Notes: generated from the letters alone by a model not told the origin. DNA of 64,000 nucleotides from Acidimicrobiales bacterium (GCA_033344915.1 JAWPML010000001.1:2662369-2726368); one strand, 5' to 3'. Positions 32,314 to 40,417 are shown, counted from the stretch's first letter. Numbers and translations: made by a program.

Positions 32314-33780
32314 ATGAACCAGCCCAACGTCATCCTCATCAACTGCGACGATCTCGGCTACGGCGACCTGGCCTGCTACGGATCGAACCTCAACCGCACG
32401 CCCCACCTCGACCGCCTCGCCGCGGAGGGCGTGCGCTTCACCGACTTCTACGCGTCGTCACCGGTGTGTTCGCCATCGCGGGCGGCGCTGATGACCGGGT
32501 CCTACCCGCTTCGAGTGGGATTCGGCGGCAAGGCGTCCGGCGGGCTCGGCGGCGTGCTGTTCCCCGGCTGGTCCGTCGGGCTCAACCCGAGCGAGATCAC
32601 GATCGCGCGGGCGCTGAAGGACGCGGGATACGCCACGAAGCTCGTCGGCAAGTGGCATCTGGGCGACCAGCCCGAGTTCCTTCCGACCAACCACGGGTTC
32701 GACGAGTACTACGGGATCCCGTACTCGAACGACATGGGTCGACAGATCGAGGGCGACCGCGTGCACGGGCTGACCCCCGAGGAGCTCGAGGACATGCTCC
32801 GCCAGATGGGGTTGACGGAGCCGTGGGTCCGACCGCCGCTCCCGCTGGTGGACGCGAACGAAGACGTCATCGACGTCATCGAGGCCCAGCCGGACCAGGC
32901 GAGCCTCACCAACCGGTATCTCGAACAGGCCCTCCGGTTCATCCGCCGGGAGACCTCGGCCCAGACCCCCTTCTTCCTGTACCTCGCGCACATGTACGTC
33001 CACCTGCCGATCTATGTGCAGGAACGGTTCAAGAAGGCCTCGCAGAACGGTGACTATGGCGCGGCGGTCGAGTGCGTCGACTGGGTGACCGGCGTGATCC
33101 TCGCCGAACTCGAGCGGCTCGGGATCGACGACGACACGGTCGTGGTGTTCACCAGCGACAACGGCGCGCTCGCCGTCGAGAGCGGTGGGTCCGGCTCGAA
33201 CGCGCCCCTCCGCGGGTCGAAGGGGTCCACGTGGGAGGGCGGGCAGCGCGTGCCCGGGATCATCCGTTGGCCCGGCACGATCGCACCCGGCGAAGCGCAC
33301 GAAGTCGCCAGCCAGATGGACCTCTACCCCACGCTCGCGAACATCTGCGGTGCCACCGTTCCCGCCGACCGCATCATCGACGGTCACGACCTGTCTCCGC
33401 GGCTCGGCCTCCGTTCCGGTGAGGACGAGCCCGATGACGAGCGGCCGTTCTTCTACTTCGCCGGTCCGTCGATCGAGGCGGTTCGGCAGGGACGCTGGAA
33501 GCTCCACGTGCGCAAGCAGGGCGACGACACGATCCAGCTCTACGACCTCGAGTCCGACATCGCCGAGGCAACGGACGTCGCCGACGACCACCCGGACGTG
33601 GTGGCGGAGCTCACGACGCTCATCGACGAGGCCCGCGCCGATCTCGGCCACGAGATTGCCGGGATTGCGGGCCCCGGGCTCCGGCCGATCGGCAAGGTCG
33701 ACAACCCGGTCACGCTGACCGAGTTCGATCCGGACCACCCCTACTTCATGGCCGAGTACGACCTCGCCGATCGCGGCTGA
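32314..33780 (+). CDS. Type I sulfatase
   Basis: The 488-residue sulfatase has the formylglycine motif 'VCSPSRAALMTGSYPLRVG' with Cys52, N-terminal metal ligands in 'NVILINCDDLGYGDLACYGS', 'TKLVGKWHLGDQPEF' and 'VVVFTSDNGALAVESGG'. The C-terminal 'GSKGSTWEGGQRVPGIIRWPG' and 'YDLESDIAEATDVADDHP' are standard for arylsulfatase A-like enzymes. It has no signal peptide and is much shorter than the sulfatase at 4436-6700, so the two are not recent duplicates. It requires a formylglycine-generating enzyme that is not in the window. It follows the PAF-AH-like gene by 19 nt. Confidence 0.92.
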   Translation: MNQPNVILINCDDLGYGDLACYGSNLNRTPHLDRLAAEGVRFTDFYASSPVCSPSRAALMTGSYPLRVGFGGKASGGLGGVLFPGWSVGLNPSEITIARALKDAGYATKLVGKWHLGDQPEFLPTNHGFDEYYGIPYSNDMGRQIEGDRVHGLTPEELEDMLRQMGLTEPWVRPPLPLVDANEDVIDVIEAQPDQASLTNRYLEQALRFIRRETSAQTPFFLYLAHMYVHLPIYVQERFKKASQNGDYGAAVECVDWVTGVILAELERLGIDDDTVVVFTSDNGALAVESGGSGSNAPLRGSKGSTWEGGQRVPGIIRWPGTIAPGEAHEVASQMDLYPTLANICGATVPADRIIDGHDLSPRLGLRSGEDEPDDERPFFYFAGPSIEAVRQGRWKLHVRKQGDDTIQLYDLESDIAEATDVADDHPDVVAELTTLIDEARADLGHEIAGIAGPGLRPIGKVDNPVTLTEFDPDHPYFMAEYDLADRG

Positions 33781-33816
33781 CCTCTCGTCCCCGCGGCGCC
33801 GGCGCGCACGATGAAT

Positions 33817-33822
33817 TAGACC
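33817..33822 (+). promoter_or_regulatory. -10-like TAGACC before the Cys-rich reading frame
   Basis: TAGACC is followed by 7 nt and an ATG at 33830. The last position is C instead of T, so it is a weak match, but the spacing equals that of other leaderless starts here. Confidence 0.35.
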
Positions 33823-33829
33823 GGTGCCC

Positions 33830-34111
33830 ATGACGTGTGAGCACTGTGAGTCGCGAAACACGTGTGCGTGCCCGGCCGGGCGGGAGGTGTGCTCGGTGGG
33901 AGGCGCATGTCCCTGCGGACCGGGATGCCCCTGCCCGACGCCCGAAGCGGAGCTCCCCGAGCCGAAGTGCCGCAGGTGCCCGGCGCCGGTGTTCTGCGGT
34001 CCCGGGGCATCCTCCTCGGCGCGGTGGTCTGGCTGGGCCTGTTCTTCCTGGTCTTCTGGTGGTGGGAGAAGACACCGCTCGTCTCCGTGGCGCTGCTGCT
34101 CTCGGTCCTGA
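33830..34111 (+). CDS. Possible small Cys-rich protein (metallothionein-like N-terminus), overlapping the next gene
   Basis: From ATG 33830 the first 56 residues contain 12 cysteines, arranged as CxxC, CxC, CxC, CxxxCxC and CxxC, interspersed with Gly and Pro: for example 'MTCEHCESRNTCAC', 'GGACPCGPGCPCP' and 'CRRCPAPVFC'. This looks like a metal-binding or metallothionein-type domain. After about residue 59 the frame overlaps the strongly supported membrane protein in another frame and is probably not meaningful. The candidate is either a small real gene ending at 34111, or the N-terminus of the membrane protein joined by a frameshift. I do not recognise a family. Confidence 0.35.
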   Translation: MTCEHCESRNTCACPAGREVCSVGGACPCGPGCPCPTPEAELPEPKCRRCPAPVFCGPGASSSARWSGWACSSWSSGGGRRHRSSPWRCCSRS

Positions 34112-35166
34112 TCCTCGTCTTCTGGATCGTCCTCATGCTCGGCTACTTCGGCCGCTGGGGGCGCCGGGCGGTCGTGATGATCAATGCCCCGCCCTGGCTG
34201 TGGTGGCTCTGGCTGCTGCTGGCACTCGCCCTCTTCGGCCTGGGTGTCGTCGCGCTCCTCGACGGCGGGGAGTCGCGTGCCGGTGTCGTGCTCGTGCTGC
34301 TGGCGGCGATCTTCGCGATCGGCGGGTGGGCGCGGATGCTCCCGATCCTCTACCGGATGCTGCCCCCCATCGTCATGGCTCCAATCGTGGCCGTGATCGT
34401 CGCGGGCGCGGTGCTCGGCGTGCTCGGTCTGCGGGCGGACGACGAGACGTTCGGCGCGATCGCCGCGCTCGTCGCGACCCTCTGGCTGGCGGTGATGGTG
34501 CTCGCACCCTGGCTGCTGCTCTGGCGACGAGGCGTGCGGCACCAGCGCGTGCCGACCGGCATCCCGATCCTGATGCTCCTTGCACCGATCGTGATCCTGG
34601 TCGTCGGCACGCTGATGTTGATCGCGAACGGCTACACCCGGGACAAGCCCGACGGTGAGCGCGCGACCGCGACGAACGAGCAGGGCACGACCGACGTCAC
34701 GAGCACGACGACCACGACCACAACCACGACCACGACCACGACCACGACGACCACCGAGGCGCCCGAGGACGCAAGCCCGCCTCAACAGCAACCCACCTAC
34801 CGAGTGGCGATGTCGGACGGCCGGATGTTTCCCATCTACCGGTTCGACGACGGCAACCAGCAGAGCCTCGGCATCGTGCTCCCCCGCCCCGAGGACGACT
34901 GTTGGCTGCTCCAGTACGACGAGGGAATCGCCGATCACGTGGGCACGTGCAGGTTGTCGTTCGTGAACGACGTGGAGCCCGTGCCGGCGTCGATCATCTT
35001 CGAGTCCGAAGATCGTGTCGTTGCGTTGCTGCAAGGCACGAACGTGGTCGTCTCGGACGCCCTGACGGCCCAGGGGTTCGCTTTCGACCTCGACGACGAG
35101 TTCTTCGTGGAGCTCGACGCCTCCGGCGACACGGTCGAGATCGACGGCGAAACGTTCCGGCGCTGA
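33907..35166 (+). CDS. Membrane protein with poly-Thr linker and C-terminal extracytoplasmic domain
   Basis: A 419-residue protein, unrecognised. It has about eight spans in the first 245 residues ('GILLGAVVWLGLFFLVFWWW', 'LVSVALLLSVLILVFWIVLML', 'WLWWLWLLLALALFGLGVVALL' and others), then a charged segment and a run of 17 threonines (codons 34705-34755), then a soluble domain of about 135 residues with 'DGRMFPIYRFDDGNQQSLG' and 'DDCWLLQYDEGIADHVGTCRLSFV' (two Cys that could pair). The linker resembles mucin-like Thr linkers of secreted actinobacterial proteins. The start at 33907 has GGGAGG only 3 nt upstream; in-frame codons at 33862 and 33967 are alternatives. It ends 16 nt before the selenoprotein gene. 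Confidence 0.7.
   Translation: MSLRTGMPLPDARSGAPRAEVPQVPGAGVLRSRGILLGAVVWLGLFFLVFWWWEKTPLVSVALLLSVLILVFWIVLMLGYFGRWGRRAVVMINAPPWLWWLWLLLALALFGLGVVALLDGGESRAGVVLVLLAAIFAIGGWARMLPILYRMLPPIVMAPIVAVIVAGAVLGVLGLRADDETFGAIAALVATLWLAVMVLAPWLLLWRRGVRHQRVPTGIPILMLLAPIVILVVGTLMLIANGYTRDKPDGERATATNEQGTTDVTSTTTTTTTTTTTTTTTTTEAPEDASPPQQQPTYRVAMSDGRMFPIYRFDDGNQQSLGIVLPRPEDDCWLLQYDEGIADHVGTCRLSFVNDVEPVPASIIFESEDRVVALLQGTNVVVSDALTAQGFAFDLDDEFFVELDASGDTVEIDGETFRR
34705..34755 (+). repeat. Poly-threonine microsatellite (ACGACC-type)
   Basis: Seventeen consecutive Thr codons, mostly alternating ACG and ACC, form an imperfect 6-bp microsatellite. It codes for the linker between the membrane and extracytoplasmic parts of the protein. 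Confidence 0.9.
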
Positions 35167-35170
35167 GCAG

Positions 35171-35176
35171 TAGGGT
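35171..35176 (+). promoter_or_regulatory. -10 box TAGGGT, leaderless start of the TlpA-like selenoprotein gene
   Basis: TAGGGT is followed by 6 nt and the ATG at 35183. It starts 5 nt after the stop of the upstream membrane protein, so the selenoprotein gene has its own promoter. Confidence 0.55.
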
Positions 35177-35182
35177 GCGCCC

Positions 35183-36259
35183 ATGATCCTCGAATCGCTC
35201 GCCGTCGACCCTGCAACGTTCGCCGACGCGACCGGCTGGGAGTCGAAACCGGAAGGTCTGTGCAAGGGCGATCAGTGTGTGCCCGCGCCCGAGGCCGTCA
35301 CCGCCGACGGCGGCCTCGACGTCACCGTCGTCGCCGATCGGCTCGGAATGGCGATCGTGGAGGACCCCGAGCACGGCCTCGTCGCGCTCGGTCCCGAGAG
35401 CGGCGGGCGGGCCCTCACCACCGCGACGGTGCCCGAACTGCCGTTCACCGACGCGGACGGCAACCCGTTCTCGCTCGGTTCGCTCCACGGCCGCAAGGTG
35501 CTGCTCGTCGCTTGGGCCTCGTGGTGAGGTTGTCGCCACAGCCTGCCCGGGTGGCAGGCACTCCACGCTGAACTCGAGCCCCGGGGCCTCTCCGTTGTCA
35601 CGGTCGCCCTCGACCTCGACCCCTCCAAGACCACCGAGTGGATCGCCGCGGCGGCCCCGACGCATCCGTCGCTGCTCGACCCGCACCACCTCGTCGACCA
35701 GCACCTCGGCATCAACAACGTGCCGATGGCCGTGTGGATCGACGAGACCGGCACCCTCGTGCGACCGCCCGAGTCGGCGTCGATCGAGCCGTCGCCGTTG
35801 CGCGACATGGAGATCACCGACGATCTGCCGGAGCGGATGCAGATGATGCTCGCCGAGGTGAAGAAGCTGCCCGACCTCGCCGAGGACTATCGCGCCGCGA
35901 TCGTCGACTGGGTCGAGAAGGGCGCCGACAGCCGCTTCGCAATGGCGCCCCACGAGGTGATCGACGCCTCGCAGCCCCGGCCGATCGAACACAGCCGCGC
36001 CGCCGCACTCTTCGAGCTCGGCTGCCACCTCCACGACACCGTCGGCAAGGACGCCGCCGTTCCGTTCTGGAAGCAGGCCCACGCCGCGAACCCGGAGAAC
36101 TGGACCTACAAGCGCCAGGCGTGGACCCTCGAGTCCACGCCGCCCGGCGAGGCGAGCGACATGGCCCAGGAGGTATCGGACACCTACGGCACCACCTGGC
36201 TCGACGACGTCATCGCCAACGGCGGCGGCGAGGCGTACGGCATCACCCCGGCGCTCTAG
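35183..36259 (+). CDS. TlpA/thioredoxin-like selenoprotein, Sec115 encoded by in-frame TGA (35525-35527)
   Basis: The frame from ATG 35183 is broken only by TGA at 35525-35527 and continues to 36259 (358 residues). Across it the protein reads '[29 protein letters not shown]', which is the strand and redox helix of a TlpA/ResA-like thioredoxin fold in which the nucleophilic Cys is replaced by Sec, with Cys117 two residues later. The region after it has 'LSVVTVALDLDPSK', 'HPSLLDPHHLVDQHLGINNVPMAVWIDETG' (cis-Pro loop VP) and a TPR-like C-terminus ('AHAANPENWTYKRQAW'). A perfect hairpin follows the TGA. Residues 27 and 32 are Cys in 'GLCKGDQC'. No signal peptide is seen, so it is probably cytosolic, reducing disulfides or peroxides. 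The conserved continuation argues against a pseudogene. Confidence 0.87.
35541..35559 (+). promoter_or_regulatory. Predicted bacterial SECIS hairpin for Sec115
   Basis: GCCTGCC (35541-35547) pairs perfectly with GGCAGGC (35553-35559) around the loop CGGGT. The loop starts 20 nt after the TGA and its second base is G. Geometry is close to that of the hairpin at 3036-3056, although the sequences are unrelated. Confidence 0.75.
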
Positions 36260-36278
36260 CCCGGCACGGCTGCAGACG

Positions 36279-36794
36279 TCAGTCGACGGTGACCTCGTCG
36301 AGCCGTCCGTTCCCCACGTCGTAGACGAAGCCCCGGATGTGGTCCTTGTGGGCGATGAACGGCGAGTTCAGGAGTCGCTGGATCGACTGCTTCGTGTCCG
36401 CGTAGGGGTCCGTGAACGCTTCCACCCGCCAGGGCGGACGGACCCCGATGTCGGACTCGATGTCCGCGGTGAATCCGTCCTCGGTCACTTTCTGCAGACC
36501 GCAGTCGGTGTGGTGCACGAGGATGATCTCGCGGGTGCCGAGCGCCCGCTGCGACAGCGTCAGCGAGCGGATGACGTCATCTGTCACGACCCCACCGGCG
36601 TTGCGGATCAGGTGGGCGTCGCCGCGGTCGAGACCGAGGATGGGGAACAACGGCATACGCGAGTCCATACAGGCCACGATCGCGACACGACGACCGGGTG
36701 ACACCGGGAGCCCACGGGGCTCGAACTCCGCAACCCATTCGGCGTTCCGGGCGAGGAAATGGTCGGCGCTCGGTGTGAAGTCGTCGTCGTGCAT
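36279..36794 (-). CDS. Beta-carbonic anhydrase
   Basis: A 171-residue beta-class carbonic anhydrase that interconverts CO2 and bicarbonate with zinc. Zinc ligands are Cys42 in 'IVACMDSRMPLF' (the C-x-D-x-R dyad with Asp44 and Arg46), and His95 and Cys98 in 'ILVHHTDCGL'. 'HLIRNAGGVVTDDVIRSLTLSQRALGTREI' is also conserved. Its length and sequence resemble the small mycobacterial enzyme Rv1284. Cytoplasmic. A minus-strand TAAAGC box lies 8 nt before the ATG. The frame extends upstream only as a shadow of the CoA transferase gene. It is divergent from that gene with 45 bp between starts. Confidence 0.93.
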   Translation of the reverse strand: MHDDDFTPSADHFLARNAEWVAEFEPRGLPVSPGRRVAIVACMDSRMPLFPILGLDRGDAHLIRNAGGVVTDDVIRSLTLSQRALGTREIILVHHTDCGLQKVTEDGFTADIESDIGVRPPWRVEAFTDPYADTKQSIQRLLNSPFIAHKDHIRGFVYDVGNGRLDEVTVD

Positions 36795-36802
36795 GGGCGA
36801 CA

Positions 36803-36808
36803 GCTTTA
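36803..36808 (-). promoter_or_regulatory. -10-like TAAAGC for the carbonic anhydrase gene
   Basis: On the minus strand TAAAGC precedes the ATG at 36794 by 8 nt. Final base is C, so the match is imperfect. Confidence 0.35.
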
Positions 36809-36839
36809 CCGGACGCACGACCGCGAACGAACATGGGCC

Positions 36840-38075
36840 ATGAACTCTCCCGCGAACACCGGCGTGATGGACGGCATCCGCATCCTCGAAGTGGCCGACC
36901 ACACGTTCGTTCCCGCTGCCACCGCGATCCTCAGCGACTGGGGCGCGGACGTCATCAAGATCGAACACGCGGTTCGCGGCGACGCCGCCCGCGGCCTCGG
37001 ACAGAGCGGCGCCGTCGACCTGAGCGGCGACGTGCACGCGATCATGGAGCACGCCAATCGTGGTAAGCGCAGCCTCGGCCTCGACCTGCAGACCGAGGAG
37101 GGGCTCGCGGTCCTGCATCGCCTCATCGCCATCAGCGACGTCTTCCTCGTGAACAAGCCGCCGATCGTGCGCGAGAAGCTGAAGATCACGGAAGCGGAGG
37201 TACGCGAGCACAACCCGTCGATCGTCTACGCGGCCGGCACCGCCTGGGGACCGAAAGGGCCCGAAGGCGATCGGGGCGGCTACGACATGACGTCGTTCTG
37301 GTGCCGGTCGGGCGCCGCGATGGGCGCGTGGTACGTCGACGACGAGCGCATGCCGAGCCAGCCCGGGCCGGCGTTCGGCGACTCGATGGGCGCGATGACG
37401 ATCGCGGGCGGCATCGCCGCGGCGTTGCTCAAGCGGGAACGGGGTGGCGGGCCGCAGTCGTTGGAGGTGTCGTTGCTCGGCACCGGCATGTGGGCGATGG
37501 CCTCCGGGATCGCGATGAGCCATGTCAGCCAGACCCCGTGGCGGCCGTTCGACCTGTCCGGCTTCGTCTTCAATCCCCTGCTCGGCACGTTCCCCACGAG
37601 CGACGGCCGCATGGTCAACATCACCTGCCTCCAACCGCTGAAGTACTGGCAGGAGTTCTGCACCGTCATCGGACGCCCCGAGCTGATCGAGGACGAGCGC
37701 TTCGCCGATCACGAGTCACTCACGGCGAACGGGGCGGAGGCGAAGGCAGTCGTCGACGAGTTCATCGCGGCCCGCACGCTCGACGAGGTGCGCCGTGACC
37801 TCGCCGACTTCACCGGCCAGTGGACGCCGGTGCTCGACTCGCTCGAGATCATCGACGATCCCCAGACGGTGGCGAACGACTACGTCCAGGACCTCGTGAA
37901 CGAGGCGGGCGTGCCGTTCAAGCTCGTGACCACGCCGGTGCAGTTCAACGGCGCGCCGAGCCCGATCGGCCGCGCCCCCGGGTTCAACGAGCACGGCGAC
38001 GAGATCCTGACCGGCGACCTCGGTATGGACATGGACGAGATCATGGAACTGAAGGTGAAGGGCGCCGTGACATGA
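36840..38075 (+). CDS. Family III CoA transferase (CaiB/BaiF-like)
   Basis: The 411-residue protein has the interlocked-ring fold signature of family III CoA transferases: 'GIRILEVADHTFVPAATAILSDWGADVIKIEH' at the N-terminus, 'NRGKRSLGLDLQTEEGLAVLHRLIAISDVFLVNKPP', then 'PSIVYAAGTAWGPKGPEGDRGGYDMTSFW' with 'GGYDMTSFW' near the expected catalytic-Asp position. The family moves CoA between acyl-CoA and a free acid, or racemises 2-methylacyl-CoA. Substrate is unknown. The long upstream extension of the frame is rejected, since ATG 36840 gives the family N-terminus. Its stop overlaps the ATG of a lipoprotein gene by 4 nt. Confidence 0.88.
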   Translation: MNSPANTGVMDGIRILEVADHTFVPAATAILSDWGADVIKIEHAVRGDAARGLGQSGAVDLSGDVHAIMEHANRGKRSLGLDLQTEEGLAVLHRLIAISDVFLVNKPPIVREKLKITEAEVREHNPSIVYAAGTAWGPKGPEGDRGGYDMTSFWCRSGAAMGAWYVDDERMPSQPGPAFGDSMGAMTIAGGIAAALLKRERGGGPQSLEVSLLGTGMWAMASGIAMSHVSQTPWRPFDLSGFVFNPLLGTFPTSDGRMVNITCLQPLKYWQEFCTVIGRPELIEDERFADHESLTANGAEAKAVVDEFIAARTLDEVRRDLADFTGQWTPVLDSLEIIDDPQTVANDYVQDLVNEAGVPFKLVTTPVQFNGAPSPIGRAPGFNEHGDEILTGDLGMDMDEIMELKVKGAVT

Positions 38076-39553
38076 CGATCACAGTGACACCGTTGACAGC
38101 GAGCGTTCGCCGGCTGACCGTCGTCCTGGCGGTGCTCGCAATCGTGGCGGCGTCGTGCGGGGACGATACGAACGACGACCCGAGTGCGGAGCCCACGACG
38201 ACCACGACACCACCGACGACCGTCGCCGACACGCCGGAGGACGAACCGGAGCCGACCACCGAACCCGAGCCGGTCGACGTCGAGCCGACGCCGTGGCCGG
38301 GCAACGACCTGGCCGCCTCCGTGGCGTCAGGGGACGCCTGGATCGAGACACCAGCCGCGACCGCGTTCGAAGGATTGACGATCACGGCGACGGAGCCGGA
38401 AGGCGGTTCGATCGACGGTGCGGAGTCCGACGAGGTCGGGGCGTTCGCCGCGTTCGAGCTCGGGCCCGACGGCGCCGTCTTCGACGAAGCGGTCGTCGTG
38501 TCCGTCGTCGTGCCGCGGTCGCTGCTCGGTGACGACGGTGCGATTCCGGTCGTTCGCGCCGCAGTCAGCCACGGGGACGGGCCGTACGAACCCGTCGAGG
38601 TGACCGTGAGTCGGGACGGCGAGCAGGTCGTCGCTCGCGCTGCGGTCACCGGCTTCAGCATCGTCGAATTCGCCTACGACAACGCAAAGCCGATCCTACT
38701 CAGCGGAGACCACGCCGAACCGCTGTCGCTCTTCTGGGCATCCGAGAGCAGGACGTTCGAGATCTCCGCCACCTCCGGCGGGGAGGATCTCGTTTTCGGA
38801 TCGTTCGCCGACGCCGTGCTGCTTGGGCGGGATGGGGCTGCATGGGACTGGCGCCCGGTGCCGGACGGCAGCCTGGATCTCGTCGGCCGCTGCACCGCGC
38901 TGGGCAACGGAACCTACGCGGTGGGTATCCACCTCGGCGGGGGGACGATGATGGTGAACAGCGGGCCGAGCGGCCCCTGGGCGCCGATCGAGTGCAAGCG
39001 ACTCATCGCGCCGCTCGACCCGCCCGAGGGGTTCTCGGTCGTCTACGCCACGTGCGGCGGTCGATTCGAGGAGTTGACCAACCTCGACCCGGACGCCCTG
39101 GCCGATGCCGCGAGCGGCCTCGACGTCACGTTCGAGCATCGCCACTTCAGCGAAGCCGACTGCGACAGCCACAACGCGGGGCCGGCGGCCGAACTCGCCG
39201 CCCTGGACGCAGACGTCTACATCACACACTTCGGTCTCGAGTCGGCGCTCCGCGGGGACCTCGGCGGCGAAGCCGGTCAGGACGGCAAGTTCTATCCCGA
39301 GCCGCTCGAGGACTTCTCGAGTCTGTTCATCCCGATCGCCCCCAACGCCGCGGACTGGGCGATGCAGCGGACACTCACACCGTTCGAGACGTGGCTCGTC
39401 TTCCACGCGGCCGTGCGGGATCGCCTGGACCCGGACGTTCAGCAGGGCGGGTCGATCCACTGGGAAGTCCATCCCGTCATCGGACCGGAACCGCTCGATG
39501 TCGGCGGTTTCGAGCCGGCTTTCCAGGAGCAGTGGAGACTTCCCCTCGACTGA
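38072..39553 (+). CDS. Putative lipoprotein, unknown function
   Basis: A 493-residue protein with a signal peptide and lipobox: a basic N-region, hydrophobic 'LTVVLAVLAIVAASC' and Cys followed by an acidic, Thr/Pro-rich linker to about residue 75. The remainder is beta-rich with several cysteines ('LVGRCTALG', 'IECKRL', 'YATCGG', 'EADCDSHN'), and ends with 'VYITHFGLESALRGDLGGEAGQDGKFYPEPLEDF' and 'GSIHWEVHPVIGPEP'. I do not recognise a domain. It should be exported and anchored in the membrane. Its start overlaps the CoA transferase stop by 4 nt, an unusual coupling of a surface protein to a CoA enzyme. Confidence 0.7.
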   Translation: MTITVTPLTASVRRLTVVLAVLAIVAASCGDDTNDDPSAEPTTTTTPPTTVADTPEDEPEPTTEPEPVDVEPTPWPGNDLAASVASGDAWIETPAATAFEGLTITATEPEGGSIDGAESDEVGAFAAFELGPDGAVFDEAVVVSVVVPRSLLGDDGAIPVVRAAVSHGDGPYEPVEVTVSRDGEQVVARAAVTGFSIVEFAYDNAKPILLSGDHAEPLSLFWASESRTFEISATSGGEDLVFGSFADAVLLGRDGAAWDWRPVPDGSLDLVGRCTALGNGTYAVGIHLGGGTMMVNSGPSGPWAPIECKRLIAPLDPPEGFSVVYATCGGRFEELTNLDPDALADAASGLDVTFEHRHFSEADCDSHNAGPAAELAALDADVYITHFGLESALRGDLGGEAGQDGKFYPEPLEDFSSLFIPIAPNAADWAMQRTLTPFETWLVFHAAVRDRLDPDVQQGGSIHWEVHPVIGPEPLDVGGFEPAFQEQWRLPLD

Positions 39554-39556
39554 CGA

Positions 39557-40417
39557 TCACGCGAGCCCGAGGATGCGAGCGGCGTTGCCTCGCAGGAACG
39601 GCGCCCAGACGTGGTCCCGGAACGGCACGTCGTCCATCTCGTCGAAGATCCGGTCGAGCTCCAGCGCGTACGGGTGATAGCCGCCGTAGAGGACCTTCTC
39701 GACGCCGCGCGTGTTGGCGTAGTCGACGATGGCCGCCGGGTAGTGCTTCGGCGCGAAGGCCGAGGTCGAGTAGTGCAGGCCCGGCCACTTGAGCATCAGC
39801 TTCACGGCAAGGTCCTCCCACGGCTCGCCGCCGTGGCGCATGACGAAGACGAGCTCGGGGAAGTCGTACATGACCCGGTCGATGGCCTCGACGTGTTGCG
39901 AGTCCATCGGCACACGCGGCCCGGGCACGCCGGCGGTCGCGAAGAAGGGCAGGCCGAGTTCCACACACGTCGCGTAGACCGGGTACCAGTGGGCGTCGTC
40001 GAGCCGGATCGGCGGTGTCGTCCCCGCGGGGAAGGCGCTCACGGCGCGGATGTCGTGCTCGGCGTGGTCGGCTCGGACCTGACGCACGGCGCCCATGACG
40101 TCGTTGCCGTCGACCTGGGTGGCGAGCACGAACCGATCGGGGAACGCCCGGGCTGCGGGCGCCGCGGCCGGGTGTCCGAGCTGCACGAGCCCGATGCCGA
40201 CGCCGTTCGCGTCCATCGCCCCGAGCGTGTCCGCGATCATCGTGGCGTCGTCATCGTCGGGACGAGCCGTCGCGGGGATGTCACGAAACATGTAGTCCGC
40301 CGGATGCTTGTCGCCCCGTTGTGACGCATGGACGTTCGCGGGGTTGCGGTCGACGTCGGCGGGCGAACGAAACCCGATCAACGTGTCGATCGCGGCGATG
40401 TCACGGGGGCGGGCCAC
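39557..40417 (-). CDS. Amidohydrolase family 2 protein
   Basis: A 286-residue TIM-barrel amidohydrolase related to the ACMS decarboxylase group. 'DIAAIDTLIGFRSPADV' is an atypical N-terminus in which the Asp-x-His metal pair is not clear. 'VSAFPAGTTPPIRLDDAHWYPVYATCVELGLPFFATAGVPGP' and 'LVFVMRHGGEPWEDLAVKLMLKWPGLHYSTSAFAPKHYP' with 'VEKVLYGGYHPYALELDRI' match later family blocks, with GGYHP in the place of SDFPH. The GTG at 40417 behind TACCAT is chosen as start. Because N-terminal metal ligands differ, activity may differ from classical members. Confidence 0.78.
   Translation of the reverse strand: MARPRDIAAIDTLIGFRSPADVDRNPANVHASQRGDKHPADYMFRDIPATARPDDDDATMIADTLGAMDANGVGIGLVQLGHPAAAPAARAFPDRFVLATQVDGNDVMGAVRQVRADHAEHDIRAVSAFPAGTTPPIRLDDAHWYPVYATCVELGLPFFATAGVPGPRVPMDSQHVEAIDRVMYDFPELVFVMRHGGEPWEDLAVKLMLKWPGLHYSTSAFAPKHYPAAIVDYANTRGVEKVLYGGYHPYALELDRIFDEMDDVPFRDHVWAPFLRGNAARILGLA

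Noticed and set aside
32458-35265. Minus-strand frame of 935 residues
   Set aside because: Antisense to the sulfatase and the membrane protein; low-complexity His/Arg/Asp content.
35525-35527. Premature stop making 35183-36259 a pseudogene
   Set aside because: Same reasoning: catalytic Cys position, intact downstream frame and hairpin.
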